A DNA stretch of 64,000 nucleotides from Streptococcus suis (GTDB lineage Bacteria > Bacillota > Bacilli > Lactobacillales > Streptococcaceae). The position numbers and the translations under genes were made by a program. The notes under the pieces were generated by a model. The model saw nothing but the letters and a program-made list of their open reading frames with translations, did not search any database and was not told where the DNA came from. Position 1 is the stretch's first letter, and the number at the start of each line of letters is the position of its first letter. The DNA is taken from the NCBI RefSeq assembly GCF_019794555.1, contig NZ_JAIMEP010000010.1, forward strand, positions 1-64,000, in the 5' to 3' direction. This document shows positions 60,178 to 64,000 of the stretch, one piece after another.

Positions 60178-60324
60178 CAGTTAAAACTTCCTTTTTTTAC
60201 AAAAAATACTGAACAAATTACACCTTCAAGCATTTTTAAAAAAGTTTTTATAAAGGATTTCCGAAGTCTTTTATCACTTTCAATTATTTTCAATGATATT
60301 TTCACAAAAAATCGTAGCAGAAAT

Positions 60325-60353
60325 TTGTATTTGTCTATCAAACTAGATAAAAT
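60325..60353 (+). promoter_or_regulatory. gshF promoter
   Basis: TTGTAT, 17 bp, TAAAAT; SD AAGAAGGA before ATG 60391. Confidence 0.55.
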
Positions 60354-60390
60354 TGGAATAAGACTTTAACAGAAATAAGAAGGACTGAAT

Positions 60391-62622
60391 ATGTTACAGA
60401 AATTATCCCCAAATAGCCCTATTCTTCAGGCCACCTTCGGTATTGAACGAGAATCCTTACGCATCAATGCAAACCACAAAGTTGCTCAAACACCTCACCC
60501 AGAAAAATTAGGTTCACGTAGCTTTCATCCGTATATTCAAACTGACTATAGTGAGCCACAAATTGAATTGATTACCCCCATTGCTCATTCCACTAAGGAA
60601 GCGAGACGATTCCTTGGTGCGATTACAGACGCAGCAATGCGATCAATGGATAAGAGCGAATACCTTTGGCCCTTATCCATGCCACCTGTCATTTCAGAAG
60701 ACGACATCCAGATTGCTCAACTAGAAAGTGACTACGAATACCAATATCGCGTCGGCTTAGGAGAACGGTATGGTAAGCTCCTCCAATCTATGTCAGGCAT
60801 TCATTACAATTTTGAATTAGGAAAAGACTTAACCCAACAACTTTTTGAATTAAGCGAGGAAACAGATTTTGTCGCATTCAAAAATACCCTCTACCTCAAG
60901 TTGGCACAAAACTTCCTCAACTATCGCTGGCTCTTAACTTACTTGTATGGAGCAAGTAGTTTAGCCGAAAAAGGATTTTTATCCGAGGAAGTCGGTTGTG
61001 TCCGTTCCATTCGCAACTCCAAACATGGCTATGTTAATGCCGAAGACGTTCATATTTCTTTCTCTTCTCTCGAACAATATGTGGCTGACATCGAACAAGC
61101 TGTCCAGTCTGGTCAACTATCCGCCGAAAAAGAATTTTATTCCTCTGTTCGACTACGTGGGGCCAAAACGAGTCGCGACTATCTCAGCAAGGGGATTTCT
61201 TATTTAGAATTCCGTTCCTTCGACCTTAACCCCTATGATCCGCTTGCGATCAGTCAAGAAACCCTTGACACCGTTCACCTCTTTCTCTTAGCCCTCCTTT
61301 GGCTGGACCAACTAGCTGACGTAGATAGCGCTTTGACAAAAGCAGATAGACTGAACAACCTCATTGCCCTAAGCCACCCCCATACACCTCTACCTAGCGA
61401 TGCTGATCCCACACCAATCTTGATTGCCATGAAAGCCATAGTCACACACTTTGGACTAGATGACTACTATAGCCAGCTCATTGCACATGTGGAGGCAGCT
61501 CTTCAAGAGCCGCGACTAACCCTTTCTGGAAAAATAGCAGAGCAGGTTGAAGATGGATCTCTGGAACATTTTGGCCAGCAACAAGGACAAGCCTTTCATG
61601 ACTATGCTTGGACAGCCCCTTACGCCCTTAAAGGCTATGAAAATATGGAACTCTCTACTCAGATGATTCTCTTCGATGCTATCCAGATGGGCTTGAATGT
61701 GGAGATTTTGGATGAAGAAGACCAATTTCTCAAACTTTGGCATGATGACCATATTGAATACATCAAAAATGGCAATATGACATCCAAAGACAACTACGTG
61801 GTTCCCCTTGCCATGGCCAACAAGGTTGTCACTAAGAAAATTTTAGCAGAGGCTGGTTTCCCAGTTCCTGCGGGAGCAGAATTTGCAAATAAGACAGATG
61901 CCCTGCGCTATTACGGACAAATTTCCAGCTCTGCCATTGTCGTCAAGCCTAAATCCACCAACTTTGGCTTAGGAATCTCAATCTTCCAAGAACCAGCTAG
62001 TCTTGTAGATTATGAAAAAGCCTTAGACATTGCCTTTTCAGAAGATAGTCATGTACTGGTAGAAGAGTTCATAGCCGGTACCGAATACCGCTTCTTCATA
62101 CTAGATGGAAAATGTGAGGCTGTCCTGCTCCGCGTCGCAGCTAATGTCGTAGGTGATGGGCATTCAACTATCCGAGAATTGGTCGCTCAAAAAAATCAAG
62201 ACCCTCTAAGAGGACGTGACCATCGTTCACCACTTGAGATCATCAATCTCGGGGAAATTGAACTACTTATGTTAGAACAGCAGGGCTATACTCCAGATAC
62301 AGTACTTCCCGAGGGCATTCAAGCCTTTCTACGCGGTAATTCTAATATCTCAACGGGTGGTGATTCTATCGATATGACTGACCAGATGGACGAGTCCTAC
62401 AAGCAACTGGCCGCCGATATGGCAACTGCTATGGGAGCTTGGGCCTGTGGTGTAGATCTGATTATCCCAGATATACATCAGGCAACTAGCAAAGAAAAAC
62501 CGAACTGCACTTGTATCGAACTCAACTTTAACCCAGCTATGTACCTGCACACCTATACCTTTGCAGGACCAGGACAAAGCATCACACCGAAGATTTTGCG
62601 GAAGTTGTTTCCTGAACTTTAA
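60391..62622 (+). CDS. gshF: Bifunctional glutamate-cysteine ligase / glutathione synthetase
   Basis: 743 aa, close to the usual ~750. N-terminal gamma-GCS domain ('TFGIERESLRI', 'TDYSEPQIELITP') and C-terminal ATP-grasp domain ('VVKPKSTNFGLGISIF', 'VLVEEFIAGTEYRFFILDG', 'IELNFNPAMYLH'). Makes glutathione in one polypeptide, typical of streptococci. Confidence 0.96.
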   Translation: MLQKLSPNSPILQATFGIERESLRINANHKVAQTPHPEKLGSRSFHPYIQTDYSEPQIELITPIAHSTKEARRFLGAITDAAMRSMDKSEYLWPLSMPPVISEDDIQIAQLESDYEYQYRVGLGERYGKLLQSMSGIHYNFELGKDLTQQLFELSEETDFVAFKNTLYLKLAQNFLNYRWLLTYLYGASSLAEKGFLSEEVGCVRSIRNSKHGYVNAEDVHISFSSLEQYVADIEQAVQSGQLSAEKEFYSSVRLRGAKTSRDYLSKGISYLEFRSFDLNPYDPLAISQETLDTVHLFLLALLWLDQLADVDSALTKADRLNNLIALSHPHTPLPSDADPTPILIAMKAIVTHFGLDDYYSQLIAHVEAALQEPRLTLSGKIAEQVEDGSLEHFGQQQGQAFHDYAWTAPYALKGYENMELSTQMILFDAIQMGLNVEILDEEDQFLKLWHDDHIEYIKNGNMTSKDNYVVPLAMANKVVTKKILAEAGFPVPAGAEFANKTDALRYYGQISSSAIVVKPKSTNFGLGISIFQEPASLVDYEKALDIAFSEDSHVLVEEFIAGTEYRFFILDGKCEAVLLRVAANVVGDGHSTIRELVAQKNQDPLRGRDHRSPLEIINLGEIELLMLEQQGYTPDTVLPEGIQAFLRGNSNISTGGDSIDMTDQMDESYKQLAADMATAMGAWACGVDLIIPDIHQATSKEKPNCTCIELNFNPAMYLHTYTFAGPGQSITPKILRKLFPEL

Positions 62623-62938
62623 GAGGCTGAGTAAAAAGCCCCGCACCTCTTCTCAGAGTTCGTGTCAACATCTCAGCGCAGTGGTTGATTGGCAGATTTG
62701 TTCGTTTTTTACACTCCAAATCTGACCATTACGACTGTTGCGAACAAAGTTCGCTTTATCTCCAACCTCAAACTGTCTCCCAGACAGTTTGAGCTGTGCG
62801 GGGGTGGGAGTGAAACAGTCTGGGGATAGACTGTTTCAGCTCAACAACTCGAAACGAAAAATTGTTGACTAACTCTTTTTTGACTGGTCGAGTTCTTATA
62901 CGAAAACTCAAAAGAATGCAAAAACTCCCTCCCTATGA
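62623..62938 (+). repeat. Intergenic repeat, copy D
   Basis: Starts 1 nt after the gshF stop with the GAGGCTGAGTAAAAAGCCCC hairpin and carries the same modules as copy A in the same orientation relative to the upstream gene. An added module with AACAGTCT / AGACTGTT arms is at about 62813-62841. Confidence 0.8.
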
Positions 62939-62970
62939 TTGATATAATCAAAGCGAAAAAATTTTTTATG

Positions 62971-63150
62971 TTAGGCTACTAGCTCGTCCCTAGTAGTCTT
63001 TTTCTGTACTAAAAATTCAGGATACGTTATCTGCTCTTTTAAGAGAATATAAGCTATTTTTAATAATTGATGTGCGAGGGCGATTGTTGCTTTTTGTGAA
63101 CCACGTCGACTTTGAATCTGATAAAATCGTTCAGCTAGAGGACTTCTTTT
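62971..63150 (-). mobile_element. IS110-family transposase, C-terminal remnant
   Basis: The frame ends ...[33 protein letters not shown]...TRDELVA-stop (62971). 'SPLAERY..I..RRG..KA.IA.A..LL' is the end of IS110/IS116 transposases. Upstream the frame runs into a [11 protein letters not shown] repeat and then antisense to hslO, so only about 55 codons remain. Non-functional. Confidence 0.65.
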
Positions 63151-63216
63151 TCCCACTCCCTTTTTTCCCACTCCCTTTTTCTTACAGTCATACCCTTTCC
63201 CCATTTTCTCCACTTG

Positions 63217-63225
63217 TGCTATAAT
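63217..63225 (+). promoter_or_regulatory. hslO promoter, probably giving a leaderless mRNA
   Basis: Extended -10 TGCTATAAT ends 7 nt before ATG 63233 and no ribosome site is present. Confidence 0.65.
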
Positions 63226-63232
63226 TAAAGTT

Positions 63233-64000
63233 ATGGATAAAATTATTAAAACACTATCAAACAGCGGGCATTTCCGTGCCTTTGTGCTAGATAGCACAGA
63301 AACCGTGAAAACAGCCCAAGAAAAACACGATACTATGGCGTCGTCCACCGTTGCTCTGGGCCGCACTCTCATTGCCAATCAGATTTTGGCTGCCAATGAA
63401 AAAGGCGAAACCAAGATCACCCTGAAAATCTTGGCCAGCGGTGCTGTTGGGGCTATCATCTCCGTTGCCAATACCAAAGGTCAGGTCAAGGGCTACATTC
63501 AAAATCCAGACTTGGATTACAAACGGACAGCGACTGGCGAAGTCATCGTTGGACCTCTTGTGGGGAACGGACAATTCCTAGTCATCACAGACTACGGAAC
63601 AGGTCATCCTTACAACTCCATGACACCCTTGATTTCTGGTGAAATCGGTGAAGACTTTGCCTACTTCCTAACTGACAGCCAGCAGACGCCTTCTGCGGTG
63701 GGACTAAACGTCTTGTTGGACGAAGAAGATAAGGTCAAGGTAGCTGGCGGATTCTTGTTGCAAGTTTTACCAGGTGCAACTGAGGCTGAAATTGCCCGTT
63801 TCGAGAAACGCATCCAAGAAATGCCTGCCATTTCGAGTTTGCTGGCTTCTGAAAACCACATAGAAGCTCTGCTATCCGCCATTTATGGCGACGACGACTT
63901 CAAACGACTGTCTGAAGAAGCAATCGGCTTTGTCTGCGACTGCTCTAAAGACCGCTTCCTTGATGCTCTAGCAAGTCTGCCAAAAACCGACTTGCAAGAG
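63233..64000 (+). CDS. hslO: Hsp33 redox chaperone (5' part)
   Basis: First 256 residues; cut by the window edge. Hsp33 is a redox-activated holdase. '[20 protein letters not shown]' and '[18 protein letters not shown]' match the core domain; the first Cys pair of the zinc switch, CDC in '[10 protein letters not shown]', is visible; the second pair (CxxC) is beyond 64000. Full length is normally about 290. Confidence 0.95.
   Translation, partial: MDKIIKTLSNSGHFRAFVLDSTETVKTAQEKHDTMASSTVALGRTLIANQILAANEKGETKITLKILASGAVGAIISVANTKGQVKGYIQNPDLDYKRTATGEVIVGPLVGNGQFLVITDYGTGHPYNSMTPLISGEIGEDFAYFLTDSQQTPSAVGLNVLLDEEDKVKVAGGFLLQVLPGATEAEIARFEKRIQEMPAISSLLASENHIEALLSAIYGDDDFKRLSEEAIGFVCDCSKDRFLDALASLPKTDLQE

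Noticed and set aside
63287..63574. Minus-strand frames across hslO
   Set aside because: Antisense to a clear Hsp33 coding region.

Overview
The window looks like chromosomal DNA of a low-GC Gram-positive coccus, most likely Streptococcus suis or a close relative. Supporting evidence is a PolC-type DNA polymerase III, a fused GshAB glutathione synthase, PepS, MrnC, an LPXTG adhesin-like protein, BOX-like intergenic repeats, a PyrR-type leader and PurBoxes. The species is inferred from protein style and gene order, not from a search. Almost every gene lies on the minus strand.

Layout. 1-130: end of an IS30-type transposase. 430-6931: pnp, cysE, GNAT, nucleoside phosphorylase, small membrane protein, cysS, mrnC. 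7080-10052: GNAT (plus strand), rpsO, a hypothetical gene and a PyrR-regulated uracil permease. 10090-16950: an AT-rich accessory block with two DUF262-family genes (one fused to a DUF1524/HNH nuclease), a 39-residue small gene, a WYL-domain regulator, a protein with a Walker-B-like strand but no P-loop, and a CbxX/CfxQ-type AAA+ ATPase. Its two main promoters carry the same palindrome (TGGACA-N5-TGTCCA type) at the same distance from the -10 box, so I read it as one regulon and a candidate defence or stress system. 17212-21712: MarR-controlled osmoprotectant ABC transporter, oxidoreductase and SnoaL-like operon. 21713-24595: SirTM sirtuin with zinc macrodomain, HxlR regulator, and a racemase-family gene that appears frameshifted at its start. 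24680-31455: repeats, purine transport and salvage (pbuX, xpt), pseudouridine synthase, GNAT, MFS, def and a YrdC-like gene. 31518-36389: leuABCD behind a leader peptide and attenuator.

36489-45550 is a second accessory block. It holds a truncated GlsB copy, a beta-helix/AAA+ fusion, a membrane protein, lipoproteins (one broken by an in-frame TGA), a TIR-like nucleotide-binding protein, and an LPXTG protein whose promoter spacer contains an 11-G tract, a strong candidate for phase variation. 45610-58624 is mostly core: pepS, nitroreductase, polC, proS, rseP, cdsA, uppS and yajC. A 560-bp gap before proS carries tandem ~140-bp repeats and short reading frames. 58734-64000: purA with PurBoxes, gshF, an IS110-type remnant, and the first part of hslO (Hsp33), cut by the window edge.

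Most useful points for follow-up: the homopolymer promoter at 45001-45032, the WYL/DUF262/AAA+ regulon, the AC-repeat frameshift at 24587-24592, the proS leader repeats, and two probable leaderless transcripts (28430 and 63233). Functions are assigned from recognisable motifs only; no database search was possible.
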